Part shown: piece after piece, positions 40,690 to 49,200 of the stretch
Numbering within the stretch: the first letter of the stretch is position 1
Layout of the letters: each line of letters begins with the position of its first letter
Origin: an uncultured Eubacteriales bacterium
GTDB lineage: Bacteria > Bacillota > Clostridia > Christensenellales > UBA1242
NCBI GenBank assembly: GCA_948514155.1
Contig: CAOQYA010000001.1
Coordinates: forward strand, 138,605 to 192,426
DNA length: 53,822 nucleotides
Direction: 5' to 3'
Program-made: the position numbers and the translations under genes
Notes under the pieces: generated by a model
What the model was told of the DNA's origin: nothing
Databases searched by the model: none
The model's input: only the letters and a program-made list of their open reading frames with translations

Positions 40690-41282
40690 TGGCTAAGTTC
40701 GACCAGCCGATTGAAAGACTTATTGAATACTTCAGGTCACTTCCGGGGGTGGGCTACAAAACAGCCCAGCGCTATGCTTATTCCATTATCGAGGGCTCTG
40801 AAGAGCGTGCCGACAACTTTGCAGATGCGATAAAGGAGGTCAAACACAAAATTGGCCTTTGCTCGAAGTGCGGCAACTACACGGACAAGCCCGTCTGCGA
40901 AATCTGCGAGAGACGAAGCGGCAAGGTGATTTGTGTTGTTAAAGAGCCAAAAGACATAATCTCCATGGAAAAAGTTAAAAGTTATGATGGCGTCTATCAT
41001 GTGCTGTTTGGGCTTATCAGTCCACTTGAAGGCAAGGGGCCGAATGATATCAACATTCGCGGCCTCCTTAACAGAATTAAAGAACTTGGCACCGAAGAGG
41101 TGATAATGGCCACCGACCCCGATGTTGAGGGAGACGCAACTGCAATGTATGTTGCTAAACTTCTTAAGCCTATGGGCATCAAGGTGACAAGGCTTGCGCA
41201 AGGCATCGCCATGGGCAGCGACCTTGAATACACAGACGAAATCACGCTTTCAAAAGCGATGGAAGGAAGAAAAGAAATTTGA
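40689..41282 (+). CDS. recR: Recombination protein RecR
   Basis: 197 residues. HhH-like N-terminus LPGVGYKTAQRYA, a four-Cys zinc finger CSKCGNYTDKPVCEIC, and a TOPRIM domain (IICVVKEPKD region, EEVIMATDPDVEGDATAMYVAKLL). It works with RecF/RecO to load RecA at gaps. The TAATG overlap with ybaB and the TTGA overlap with argS indicate translational coupling. Confidence 0.97.
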   Translation: MAKFDQPIERLIEYFRSLPGVGYKTAQRYAYSIIEGSEERADNFADAIKEVKHKIGLCSKCGNYTDKPVCEICERRSGKVICVVKEPKDIISMEKVKSYDGVYHVLFGLISPLEGKGPNDINIRGLLNRIKELGTEEVIMATDPDVEGDATAMYVAKLLKPMGIKVTRLAQGIAMGSDLEYTDEITLSKAMEGRKEI

Positions 41283-43015
41283 TAAGAAAACAGATTGAAA
41301 AACTATTAAATGGTGCAGCAAAAATCGAAGACATGCCGGAAAAGTTTTCGGTTTCTTTTTCGGCGATGCCGGGGCTGTGTGATTTTCAAAGCAACAGCGC
41401 CTTCGCGCTTGCAAAAGAACTTAAATCAAATCCTTTTGATTTGGCAAATAAAATTGTCTCTGACCTTCAAGGAAATGATATGTTCGAGTTTTCGGTGGCA
41501 AGGCCGGCGTTTATCAATGTTAAACTCACAGATAAAGGAATTTCGCATCTTGCAAAAGAAATTGCAAATGGCAAACTCCCTCAGCCTGGCGAAGGCAAAA
41601 GTTTGTATATCGACTACGGCGGGCCAAACATCGGCAAAGCGATGCACATTGGGCACATGCGCTCCTTTAACATCGGCGAGGCGTTTAAGAGGTTGTATAA
41701 AAAACTTGGCTACAATGTGATCAGCGACATTTTCCTCGGCGACTGGGGCATGCCTATGGGGCTTATCATGGCTGAACTCGAGTTTGAAGGCACGCTTGAC
41801 GAATATATTTCGGGCGAGAGAGAACTATCGCTTGCCGTTATGAACGAAGCCTATCCTAAAGGCAGCAAAAGAAAGGCTGAGGACGAGACTTTTAAGGCAA
41901 GGGCGGAAGAACTCACACTTTCCTTCCAAAAGAAAAAGGAGCCATATTATGGCTTTTGGAAGCGTCTGCGCGATGTCTCTGTCAGCGAGATTAAACGAGT
42001 TTGCACTCTTATAAATGTTGATTTTGACCTCTGGAACGGCGAGAGCAGTGCAACAGATTATGTTGAAACTGTGCTTGATATTTTCAAATTCAAAAACCTT
42101 GCAACCCTTTCTGACGGCGCGCTTATTGTTGAGGTTGCCGAAGAGGGCGAACAAATTCCAATTCCGAAGAAAAGTCCCGACGAAGTGCAGAGATATGAAA
42201 ACCCTATGCCGCCGCTCATTTTGCAAAAGTCCAATGGCGGAGATATGTATGCCACTGCCGACATCGCAACAATTTATATGCGAAATCTAAACTACAAACC
42301 GGACATCATTCACTATTTCACAGATGTTCGCCAAAAACAGAGATTTGTGCAAATCTTCCGTGCATGCAAAAAAGCGGGAATTTCCTTTGAAGGACAAGAG
42401 CTTTGGCATACCGGCTTTGGCACAATCAACGGCAAGGACGGCAAGGCGCTCAAGACCCGTGACGGCGGAAACATGCAACTTCTCGACCTTTTGAATATGC
42501 TGTATGAAAAAGCGGAGGAGAGACTGATTTCTAACGGCACAAATTTTGATAGCGACCTTAAACGCAAGATTGGCAATGCGGCGCTTAAGTTTGCTGACCT
42601 ATCAAACAGCGTGGAAAAGGACTATAGTTTTGATATCGACCGCATGCTTTCATTCGAGGGCAAGACGGGTCCATATATTCAATACACTGCTTGCCGCATC
42701 AAGAGCATTCTTGCAAAAGCTGGAAGATTTAAAGATAACTTTAATTTCTTGCAAGAGCATAGGGCGGTCGTTTTGGAACTTAACAAACTTTGGTCTAGTT
42801 ATATGACTAGTTTTACCGAAAAAAGTCTTAACTCCCTTTGCGCAGCGCTGTTTAACACGGCAAGTGCATTTTCTTCATTTTACAACTCTTGCCACATACT
42901 TTCTGAAGAGGACGAAAAGAAAAAATCTGCGCACCTAACGCTTCTAAAACTTGTCCTTTCAAGCCTTGAAGAGGGCTGCGAAATCCTTGGCATTGAAGTG
43001 CCTGAAAAGATGTGA
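41279..43015 (+). CDS. argS: Arginyl-tRNA synthetase
   Basis: 578 residues from a TTG start that overlaps the recR stop (SD GGAAG). Class I enzyme: the additional N-terminal domain is followed by YGGPNIGKAMHIGHMRS (HIGH motif). Instead of a KMSKS the family-typical KALKTRDGGNMQLLDLL is seen, and the end is the anticodon-binding DALR helix bundle (CRIKSILAKAG onward). The gene follows recR without a gap, an unusual pairing. All catalytic motifs are present. Confidence 0.95.
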   Translation: MIRKQIEKLLNGAAKIEDMPEKFSVSFSAMPGLCDFQSNSAFALAKELKSNPFDLANKIVSDLQGNDMFEFSVARPAFINVKLTDKGISHLAKEIANGKLPQPGEGKSLYIDYGGPNIGKAMHIGHMRSFNIGEAFKRLYKKLGYNVISDIFLGDWGMPMGLIMAELEFEGTLDEYISGERELSLAVMNEAYPKGSKRKAEDETFKARAEELTLSFQKKKEPYYGFWKRLRDVSVSEIKRVCTLINVDFDLWNGESSATDYVETVLDIFKFKNLATLSDGALIVEVAEEGEQIPIPKKSPDEVQRYENPMPPLILQKSNGGDMYATADIATIYMRNLNYKPDIIHYFTDVRQKQRFVQIFRACKKAGISFEGQELWHTGFGTINGKDGKALKTRDGGNMQLLDLLNMLYEKAEERLISNGTNFDSDLKRKIGNAALKFADLSNSVEKDYSFDIDRMLSFEGKTGPYIQYTACRIKSILAKAGRFKDNFNFLQEHRAVVLELNKLWSSYMTSFTEKSLNSLCAALFNTASAFSSFYNSCHILSEEDEKKKSAHLTLLKLVLSSLEEGCEILGIEVPEKM

Positions 43016-43101
43016 AAACCCTTTAAAATAAACGGACTTGCGGACTGTTTGTTGTTGTCAATAAAGGCGAAAAAATATTTAAAAATTTTTTCAAAAAAGT
43101 A

Positions 43102-43130
43102 TTTACATTTTGAAAAGTTTGTGATATAGT
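43102..43130 (+). promoter_or_regulatory. Promoter of the 43-residue protein gene
   Basis: TTTACA (43102-43107), a 17-nt spacer and the extended -10 TGATATAGT (hexamer 43125-43130). The RBS AGGAGG lies 8 nt before the ATG. Confidence 0.7.
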
Positions 43131-43153
43131 GTTGATATCAATAGGAGGACAAC

Positions 43154-43285
43154 ATGCCAGAATTCAAATTTATGAACATCGAACCAGAGACAATCGTTAT
43201 TGCAAGACACCCAGTTTCTTCATATGAAAAAACAGCCACCATTCAAGCAAAAACAAAAACAGAAGAAGCAGGAATGGCTAGATAA
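43154..43285 (+). CDS. 43-residue protein of unknown function
   Basis: A small ORF with a full set of signals: promoter, RBS AGGAGG and a terminator 10 nt after the stop. The peptide begins MPEFKFMNIEPETIVIARHP and ends EEAGMAR; it is polar, without membrane or signal segments or cysteines, and rich in Thr, Lys and Glu in its second half. I do not recognise the family. The complete gene layout makes it very likely real. Confidence 0.7.
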   Translation: MPEFKFMNIEPETIVIARHPVSSYEKTATIQAKTKTEEAGMAR

Positions 43286-43294
43286 ATTTAATTT

Positions 43295-43318
43295 AAACGG
43301 GCTTTTGCTCGTTTTTTT
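43295..43318 (+). terminator. Terminator of the 43-residue protein gene
   Basis: AAACGGGC-TTTT-GCTCGTTT (one G-T wobble) followed by a T-run. Confidence 0.85.
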
Positions 43319-43379
43319 ATGTCAAATTATTTGCTAAAATCGTAAACAATGTGTTAAAATAGTGGTAGTGGAGAAAAAA

Positions 43380-43673
43380 ATGCAGCAATTTATTTACCCG
43401 GCTATTTTTTACATAGACGAAGACGAGACAAAAGTTTATTTCCCAGACCTTGACATTTCAACCTCGGGAAAGAACTATGACGACGCATATCTTTTTGCAA
43501 AGGCGCTTTTGAAAACCTATTTCATGTATGTTGTGACCAATGATTTCGACTTTAATTTTCCGTCGGACATCGCCGATGTTGCGGCCAAGTGCGGCAAAAA
43601 CGAAATGGCGCTTTTGGTGGATGCTATCATCGCGCCGGCAGATGTTAAGGCTTTCAAAAAAAGTTCAAAATAG
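43380..43673 (+). CDS. HicB-like protein (orphan)
   Basis: 97 residues. FIYPAIFYIDEDETKVYFPDLDISTSGKNYDDAYLFA is the partly degraded RNase-H-like fold of HicB antitoxins: strand, charged turn, FPDL, then a helix starting with alternating small residues. No HTH or RHH DNA-binding extension is present, and no hicA toxin gene adjoins it, so a toxin-antitoxin function is not supported. ATG 43380 has SD GGAG 7 nt upstream; GTG 43368 lies 7 nt after the TAAAAT hexamer and is an alternative start. Confidence 0.7.
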   Translation: MQQFIYPAIFYIDEDETKVYFPDLDISTSGKNYDDAYLFAKALLKTYFMYVVTNDFDFNFPSDIADVAAKCGKNEMALLVDAIIAPADVKAFKKSSK

Positions 43674-43685
43674 TCTCATTTTCTC

Positions 43686-43714
43686 TTGACAAGAGAAAGG
43701 CAATATGTTAGAAT
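43686..43714 (+). promoter_or_regulatory. Promoter of the rpmG-secE-nusG operon
   Basis: TTGACA (43686-43691), a 17-nt spacer and the extended -10 TGTTAGAAT (hexamer 43709-43714). Confidence 0.75.
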
Positions 43715-43716
43715 AC

Positions 43717-43749
43717 ACTAACACTTCCAAATCGGGGTGTTAGTTTTTT
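43717..43749 (+). terminator. Attenuator-like terminator hairpin between promoter and rpmG
   Basis: ACTAACAC (43717-43724) and GTGTTAGT (43737-43744) form a stem followed by six T, before the rpmG start at 43764. The predicted transcription start (about 43721) falls inside the 5' arm, so the transcript would keep only five of the eight base pairs. Confidence 0.6.
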
Positions 43750-43763
43750 GTTAGGAGATTATC

Positions 43764-43925
43764 ATGGCAGCACCAAAACGCAAAGATATCACTCTTGCTT
43801 GCACCGAGTGCCAAGAGAGAAATTATGCTACTTCGAAGAACAGCACTGCAAATCCTGAGAGAATTGAAATCAAAAAATTCTGCCCAAGATGCGGAAAAAG
43901 AACTGTTCACAAAGAAACAAAATAA
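43764..43925 (+). CDS. rpmG: Ribosomal protein L33
   Basis: 53 residues: MAAPKRKDITLACTECQERN, then NPERIEIKKFCPRCGKRTVH. Two C-x-x-C pairs mark the zinc-binding form. RBS TTAGGAGA. It is followed by secE, the common order in Bacillota, and was found by reading the frame directly, as the gene is short. Confidence 0.95.
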   Translation: MAAPKRKDITLACTECQERNYATSKNSTANPERIEIKKFCPRCGKRTVHKETK

Positions 43926-43942
43926 TTTTGCAGGGAGGAGAA

Positions 43943-44308
43943 ATGTCTAAGAAAAAAAACTTACAAGAAGAAGTTTTGATTTCTGAAACTAAAGAGACAA
44001 AAGACGCTGTTGTCGTAACTGACGAGAGCGTTTCTAAGCCTGCAAAAGAAAAAGCCGCAAAGGGTGGAAAAGATAAAAGTTCGGACAAACTCAAGGGCGG
44101 CAAAAACAAAAAAGAAAAAAAACCTAAGGAAAAAAAGTTTTCAAGAAAGGCCAAGGAAACGGTCAGCGAACTTAAAAAAGTTACATGGCCAAGTTTCGGA
44201 GAGGTTTGCAAAAAAACAGGAATTGTGCTTTCTGTTGTTGTTATTTTCGGGCTTGTTTTGTTCGGACTTGACGCACTTCTCGGCTACTTGTTCGGGCTTT
44301 TGACCTAA
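43943..44308 (+). CDS. secE: Preprotein translocase subunit SecE with long charged N-terminus
   Basis: 121 residues from ATG 43943 (RBS GGGAGGAG). The core is KETVSELKKVTWPSFGEVCKKTGIVLSVV, one membrane helix and GYLFGLLT at the end, which clamps SecY. The first ~65 residues are an extra Lys/Glu-rich, low-complexity extension, longer than the usual Bacillota SecE of 60-75 residues. An in-frame upstream start at 43889 overlaps rpmG and is not used. Confidence 0.94.
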   Translation: MSKKKNLQEEVLISETKETKDAVVVTDESVSKPAKEKAAKGGKDKSSDKLKGGKNKKEKKPKEKKFSRKAKETVSELKKVTWPSFGEVCKKTGIVLSVVVIFGLVLFGLDALLGYLFGLLT

Positions 44309-44319
44309 GGGAGGAAAGA

Positions 44320-44970
44320 ATGAGCGATAATAAACAAGAAATCTACGAAGAGCAAGTTTTAAGCGAGAACTCGGCAATGGAAGAAGTGACCGAGGCGGAT
44401 GTTAAAACTAATGTTAACTCTGTTAATGGCGAGCAAGTTCCAGAGCACACCACCGACGCAAAATGGTATGCCCTTCACACCTTCTCGGGCTACGAGAATG
44501 TTGCAAAGGAAAACCTTGAGACCGTGGTAACCAAGTTCGGGCTTCAAAACCGTATTTTTGACATCATTATTCCAATGGAAAGCGTTGTTGAAGAGAAAAA
44601 CGGCAAGAAAAAACTTGTTGAGAGAAAGAGCATGCCTTGCTATATCTTCGTTAAAATGATATATGGCGACGACCTTTGGCATAATGTGACAAGAACTCGC
44701 GGCATCACCGGCTTTGTTGGGCCTAATGGAAGACCGCTTGCACTCACCGAAGAGGAAGTTCGCAAGAACAAACTTGAGAAAATCAAGGTGGAAGTTGACC
44801 TTCAGGTTGGCGACAAGATTGAGGTTATCGACGGCCCACTCGAGGGAACAATCGGCACAGTTCAATCTGTTAACCCTGAAAGCGGCGTTGCAACAGTTAT
44901 TGTTGAAATGTTCGGAAGGGAAGCACCAGTTGATCTTGACTACACTCAAATGAGAAAGGTTTCACTTTAA
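44320..44970 (+). CDS. nusG: Transcription termination/antitermination factor NusG
   Basis: 216 residues. After an acidic extension of about 47 residues comes the NGN domain (KWYALHTFSGYENVAKENLET), then the KOW domain beginning with VGDKIEVIDGPLEGTIGTV and ending DYTQMRKV. It binds RNA polymerase and the ribosome. RBS GGGAGG. The N-terminal extension is unusual but matches that of SecE in charge style (acidic versus basic). Confidence 0.96.
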   Translation: MSDNKQEIYEEQVLSENSAMEEVTEADVKTNVNSVNGEQVPEHTTDAKWYALHTFSGYENVAKENLETVVTKFGLQNRIFDIIIPMESVVEEKNGKKKLVERKSMPCYIFVKMIYGDDLWHNVTRTRGITGFVGPNGRPLALTEEEVRKNKLEKIKVEVDLQVGDKIEVIDGPLEGTIGTVQSVNPESGVATVIVEMFGREAPVDLDYTQMRKVSL

Positions 44971-45094
44971 TTTGGTATTTCGCGGCATCGCCGCTTCAAA
45001 TACATCCGATTAGTCGGATTAGAGGCACGCAGCCTCAAAAAATCGTGGGAGAGCGCAACTGCACACGCTCAAATCACCACATAAGGAGGAAAAA
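44971..45094 (+). promoter_or_regulatory. Structured leader upstream of rplK-rplA
   Basis: Four consecutive hairpins: GCGGC-ATC-GCCGC (44982-44994, with outer TATTT / AAATA), ATCCGA-TTAG-TCGGAT (45004-45019), GAGGC-ACGCA-GCCTC (45022-45036), and GAGCG / CGCTC (45051-45070) enclosed by GTGG (45045-45048) / CCAC (45077-45080). The last one, just before the rplK RBS, resembles the L1/L11 control region of Bacillota and may bind L1. No promoter was identified here. Confidence 0.5.
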
Positions 45095-45523
45095 ATGGCA
45101 GTAAAAAAGATTGGGGCAGTTGTTAAACTTCAACTCCCAGCTGGTAAAGCCACCCCGGGACCTCCAGTTGGTTCTTCTCTTGGACCACATGGAATTAACA
45201 TCGCGGCATTTACCAAAGAATTCAACGATAAGACAGCAGCACAGGCTGGCCTTATCATTCCTGTGGTAATCACAATTTACCAAGACAGGTCTTTCAGTTT
45301 TGTTCTGAAAACCCCACCAGCAGCCGTTCTTATTAAGAAGGCAATCGGTCTTGACAAGGGCTCGGCAAAACCGAACAAAACAAAAGTCGGAAATATCACA
45401 AAAGCACAAGTTCGTGAAATCGCAGAGCTTAAGATGCCAGACCTTAACGCGGCTAGCATTGAGGCTGCTATGAGCATGATCGAAGGTGCTGCACGCAGCA
45501 TGGGCGTGACCGTAAGCGAGTAG
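45095..45523 (+). CDS. rplK: Ribosomal protein L11
   Basis: 142 residues. KLQLPAGKATPGPPVGSSLGPHGINIAAFTKEFN and the C-terminal GAARSMGV segment are the L11 core. It is part of the GTPase-associated center of the 50S. RBS AAGGAGGA. Followed by rplA after 11 nt. Confidence 0.97.
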   Translation: MAVKKIGAVVKLQLPAGKATPGPPVGSSLGPHGINIAAFTKEFNDKTAAQAGLIIPVVITIYQDRSFSFVLKTPPAAVLIKKAIGLDKGSAKPNKTKVGNITKAQVREIAELKMPDLNAASIEAAMSMIEGAARSMGVTVSE

Positions 45524-45534
45524 GAGGAAGGAAG

Positions 45535-46218
45535 ATGAAAAAAGGTAAAAGAATGACCACAGCTCTTTCCACCTATGAGAAGAATAATGCTTACACTGTT
45601 AGCGAAGCATTTGACCACATGATGGAAACCGCCAAAGCGAAATTTGATGAAACAGTTGAACTTCACGTTAAACTTGGTGTTGACGGAAGAAACGCAGACC
45701 AACAAGTTAGAGGAGTTGTTGTGCTCCCTCACGGAACTGGTAAGAGTGTTAAAGTTCTTGTTATCGCAAAAGGTGACAAGGCAGACGAAGCTCTCAAAGC
45801 TGGTGCAGACTTTGTTGGCGCAGAAGAAATCGTTGCTAAAATCCAAGGCGGATGGCTTGATTTCGACGTATGTATCACAACTCCAGACATGATGGGTGTT
45901 GTTGGACGCGTTGCAAGAGTGCTTGGACCTAAGGGTCTCATGCCAAACCCAAAGAGCGGAACAGTTACAATGGATGTTAAAAAGGCTATTTCGGATGTTA
46001 AAGCCGGAAAAGTTGAATACAGACTTGACAAAACAAACAACGTTCACGTTATCATTGGTAAAGTAAGTTTCGGAAAAGATAAACTTGTTGACAACTACAC
46101 AACAGTTATCGAAGCTCTTCAAAAAGCAAAACCAGCGGCAGCAAAAGGACAATATTTCAAAAATATTTCAATTTGCTCAACAATGGGCCCTGGTGTTAAA
46201 ATCATTTCAATTGGTTAA
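45535..46218 (+). CDS. rplA: Ribosomal protein L1
   Basis: 227 residues. VELHVKLGVDGRNADQQVRGVVVLPHGTGK at about 41-70, and then the MMGVVGRVARVLGPKGLMPNPKSGTV block are L1 signatures. L1 also often represses its own operon. RBS TAGGAGGAAGG. The usual downstream rplJ-rplL pair is absent: a terminator and a convergent surface-protein gene follow. Confidence 0.97.
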   Translation: MKKGKRMTTALSTYEKNNAYTVSEAFDHMMETAKAKFDETVELHVKLGVDGRNADQQVRGVVVLPHGTGKSVKVLVIAKGDKADEALKAGADFVGAEEIVAKIQGGWLDFDVCITTPDMMGVVGRVARVLGPKGLMPNPKSGTVTMDVKKAISDVKAGKVEYRLDKTNNVHVIIGKVSFGKDKLVDNYTTVIEALQKAKPAAAKGQYFKNISICSTMGPGVKIISIG

Positions 46219-46220
46219 TT

Positions 46221-46247
46221 AAAAAACAGCCTTTCGGCTGTTTTTTT
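46221..46247 (+). terminator. Terminator of rplK-rplA
   Basis: AACAGCC-TTTC-GGCTGTT flanked by A- and T-runs. Confidence 0.9.
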
Positions 46248-46263
46248 GTTGTTAGAAGTCAGT

Positions 46264-46296
46264 AAAAAAATACTGCCGTTTGGCAGTATTTTTTTT
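46264..46296. terminator. Terminator of the giant surface-protein gene (bidirectional)
   Basis: AATACTGCC-GTTT-GGCAGTATT is flanked by A- and T-runs, between the convergent rplA and surface-protein genes. Confidence 0.9.
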
Positions 46297-46297
46297 G

Positions 46298-49200
46298 TTA
46301 CTTAACTTTGATGCGCTTTCGGACTTTGATTATGATTATGATTGCTACTATCACCAGCACGCAGCCGATAACGATTGCCGCTATTGCCCAAGCGTTGAGC
46401 GGCTCGGTTTTCACAACTTTGTAGCTGTAGAGGAGGTTGCCACTGATTGAGCGCACGGTGATGAAATGTGTGCCAGTTGCGGAGATTGCTCTCGTCACAG
46501 TGCCAAGAGTTGCAAGTGTGTCAGCCGAAACGTCGAAGATTTCGCTGCCGATAAACACTCGGCACTGTCCGACTGCTTCGAACACGCGCTCTGCATTGAA
46601 GGAAACGTTGATGTTCTTTGTTGTAGACTCGCCTTCCTTAATGGAAACATCGATTGGAACAGATTTTGTGTTAATCCAATATTCAAACGAGAACTGTGTT
46701 TCTTTGTTGTAGTCGTCTCTGTTAAGGTTTTGCGCAGTGGCAACTGTCACGCGATATTTGCCTTCGCCTGTGACATTCGACAGGGCAGAGGTGACAACAT
46801 TCCTAAGATATTCCTGTCCGTCAATTGTTACGGTGCCGAAGAGTTCTTTAAGATTATCAGGAACTTTTCCGTTCGCAGCCTTTGTTATATCTCCCAAATC
46901 GTCTTTTTCAATCGACTTAATGTAGTAGCCATTGAATGGCGCGAACTCGAAGGAATAGCGAGACTCGCTTGGATTTACGATTGTGAAGTTATAGTTTTGA
47001 ATTTTGATTGGAATGCCTGTTGAAAGGTTTGTTGCACTGAATGAAACTTCATAGTAGCCAGGTTCGGTGAAGGAGAATTCGTGTTTCTCTGCGCTGTAGG
47101 TGTAGCCGGTGTATTCTGCGCCATTTCTTGATGCCGATATGATTTGCGCGCCACTTCCGATTGACTGAGAAGTGTAATACTCGTTAACACCGAGAATTGT
47201 CAGTTTAACTTCGCCGTTGAACACGCCCTTTTGAACAGGGTCTGTCGTCTGCTCTTTTCCGTCAGCGTCAGTGAAGGTCATTGAGAAGGACACATCCTTA
47301 AGGAACACGAGTTTAAGTGTTTGTGATGCAGCCGATGTGCCATTTGCAAACACTTGCTTGTTGCCTGCAGTGTCTGTGAAAGTTATTTGATATGAGCCTG
47401 AGCGGTCGAGTTCAACATAACCGAAAACTCTTCCGTTGACTGTTTCAGCTTTAACTTCAACTGGCAGTGGCAAGCCGTCTTTTAAAACCGAAATGCTGAT
47501 TTTGTTGCTTTTAATACCATAAATGCTTGAAAACCTGATTTTAATTGAATTTGCACTGCTTTCTCTGTCAACAACTGCCGTTATCGAACTGGAAGTGAGA
47601 ATGTCCACCTGCTCCGAAGAGTTAAGCGAATATGTTGCTTCCGCAACAGGCGTCTGCGTTGGCGGAATGAAGGTGATAAACACCGTTCTGCTGTATGGCG
47701 TCACGCCAGATGGCGCAGAGCCAGCATTTTCGCCGTCGAAGTTGAACACCTGATAACGCACGGTCACAACTTCGGTCAAGCTGCCTGCATCCTCCAAGAT
47801 AGGTGACCCAACTTGCTCAACTTTTATCTGCTGATAGTTGTTAGGCACAATTTGAACAAGCGAAGCAGAAGTTGCATAGTTGACATTCACGATGTAATAG
47901 TCGGAGAAGCCTGTTTCACCCACATAGTAGAACTGGCCGGACTTTTCAACTTGCACGCCGTTGTTTGTCACCCTGTAGAACGCTTGCGAGGAACTTAAAA
48001 TTTCAAGTTTGTAGAGTTGATATTCGTGCTCAAGCAGCTCGTCATATTTAAAGAGGAAGTAGTAAACTCCAGGTTCTGAGAATTTTTCACCGCTTGTCAC
48101 AGCCACGAAGTCGGAGCCATGCGCGCCGCCTTCCTTATAGACATATGCTTTGAAAGGATAGTCAAAATTTGTTGAGTCTGAATAGGTGAGGGTGACGCGG
48201 CTTGCAAAGGTGGAGCCCGAACTTGTTATCGTATATGCTTGGCCGCCAATCATAACACGCTGAGGAGTGTTGTCTGTGAAGATGTCGCCGGAAATGTTTT
48301 CGCCATAGTTGTCGCTAAACTTCATGATTGACTGATAATCGGATGCCGTCTCGCCTTTAACAAGCAGGTGTGGAAGCATTTGATAGATGTGGAAGTAGAT
48401 GTATTTATCAAAGGTCAAACTTTCGTCGTCGCCGATTTCCGAAACGCTGAGCCTGAACTTGTTATTCACAAGTTGTTGGTTTCTTGCTGTGAAGGAAAGT
48501 GTGACTCTGTCTATCCCGGAAGATATGTAATCTGTGCCTGCATTAGCCTTTATCCAAGCAAAGCCATTCCATTTTTCAACTGTTACTTTGTGCAGCGCAC
48601 TGCTGAATGTGTAGGTCAGCGACCTTGAACTTACATGATAGGTTTCAGTCTTGAAATCGGTCGTCTCGTCCGAAATCAGCGTTTTGTAAGTGTTGCCTTC
48701 GCCGCCTACGACTTCACCTTTTTGTCCATATATGTGGACAATGTTTTTCACATTCCCGAAGTTGTCGGTGATGCGATATTTGATTTTATTGCCTTCCATT
48801 GGAAGAGTTGTGAAAGTGAAATACAGTGAAGACAGCGCGCTGTCGCGAGTGATTTCAATCTCGTCATTTGCTTTCCAGTTGGCAAGGTCGAAATATGAAT
48901 AATTTGCGTTTTGCAAGTTCTCAAGTGAGTTTGGGTCGTTCTGCTGCGAATAAATTATTCTTGAGCCATTAGAAATCTCAACTTCGACAGGGAAGACATT
49001 GTTTGAATAATCAATTTTAATGAATTCTTCTGTTTGAGTTGACGAAATGGAAGTGTTAAGTTCTGCGCCGTCTAACAGTGTCAAACTTGCCGCGCAGAAA
49101 TTGCCGCTGTGCCTGTCTGAAATTCGGATGTTTATAGCAGAAGTCGATGCGATTTGACTGAGCACATTTGCAAGGCTAAAACGTTCAACTTGATTGCCGC

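Noticed and set aside
43362..43380. GTG 43362 or 43368 as the HicB-like start (leaderless type)
   Set aside because: The ATG at 43380 has a GGAG Shine-Dalgarno at correct distance, and the extra residues are not part of the fold.
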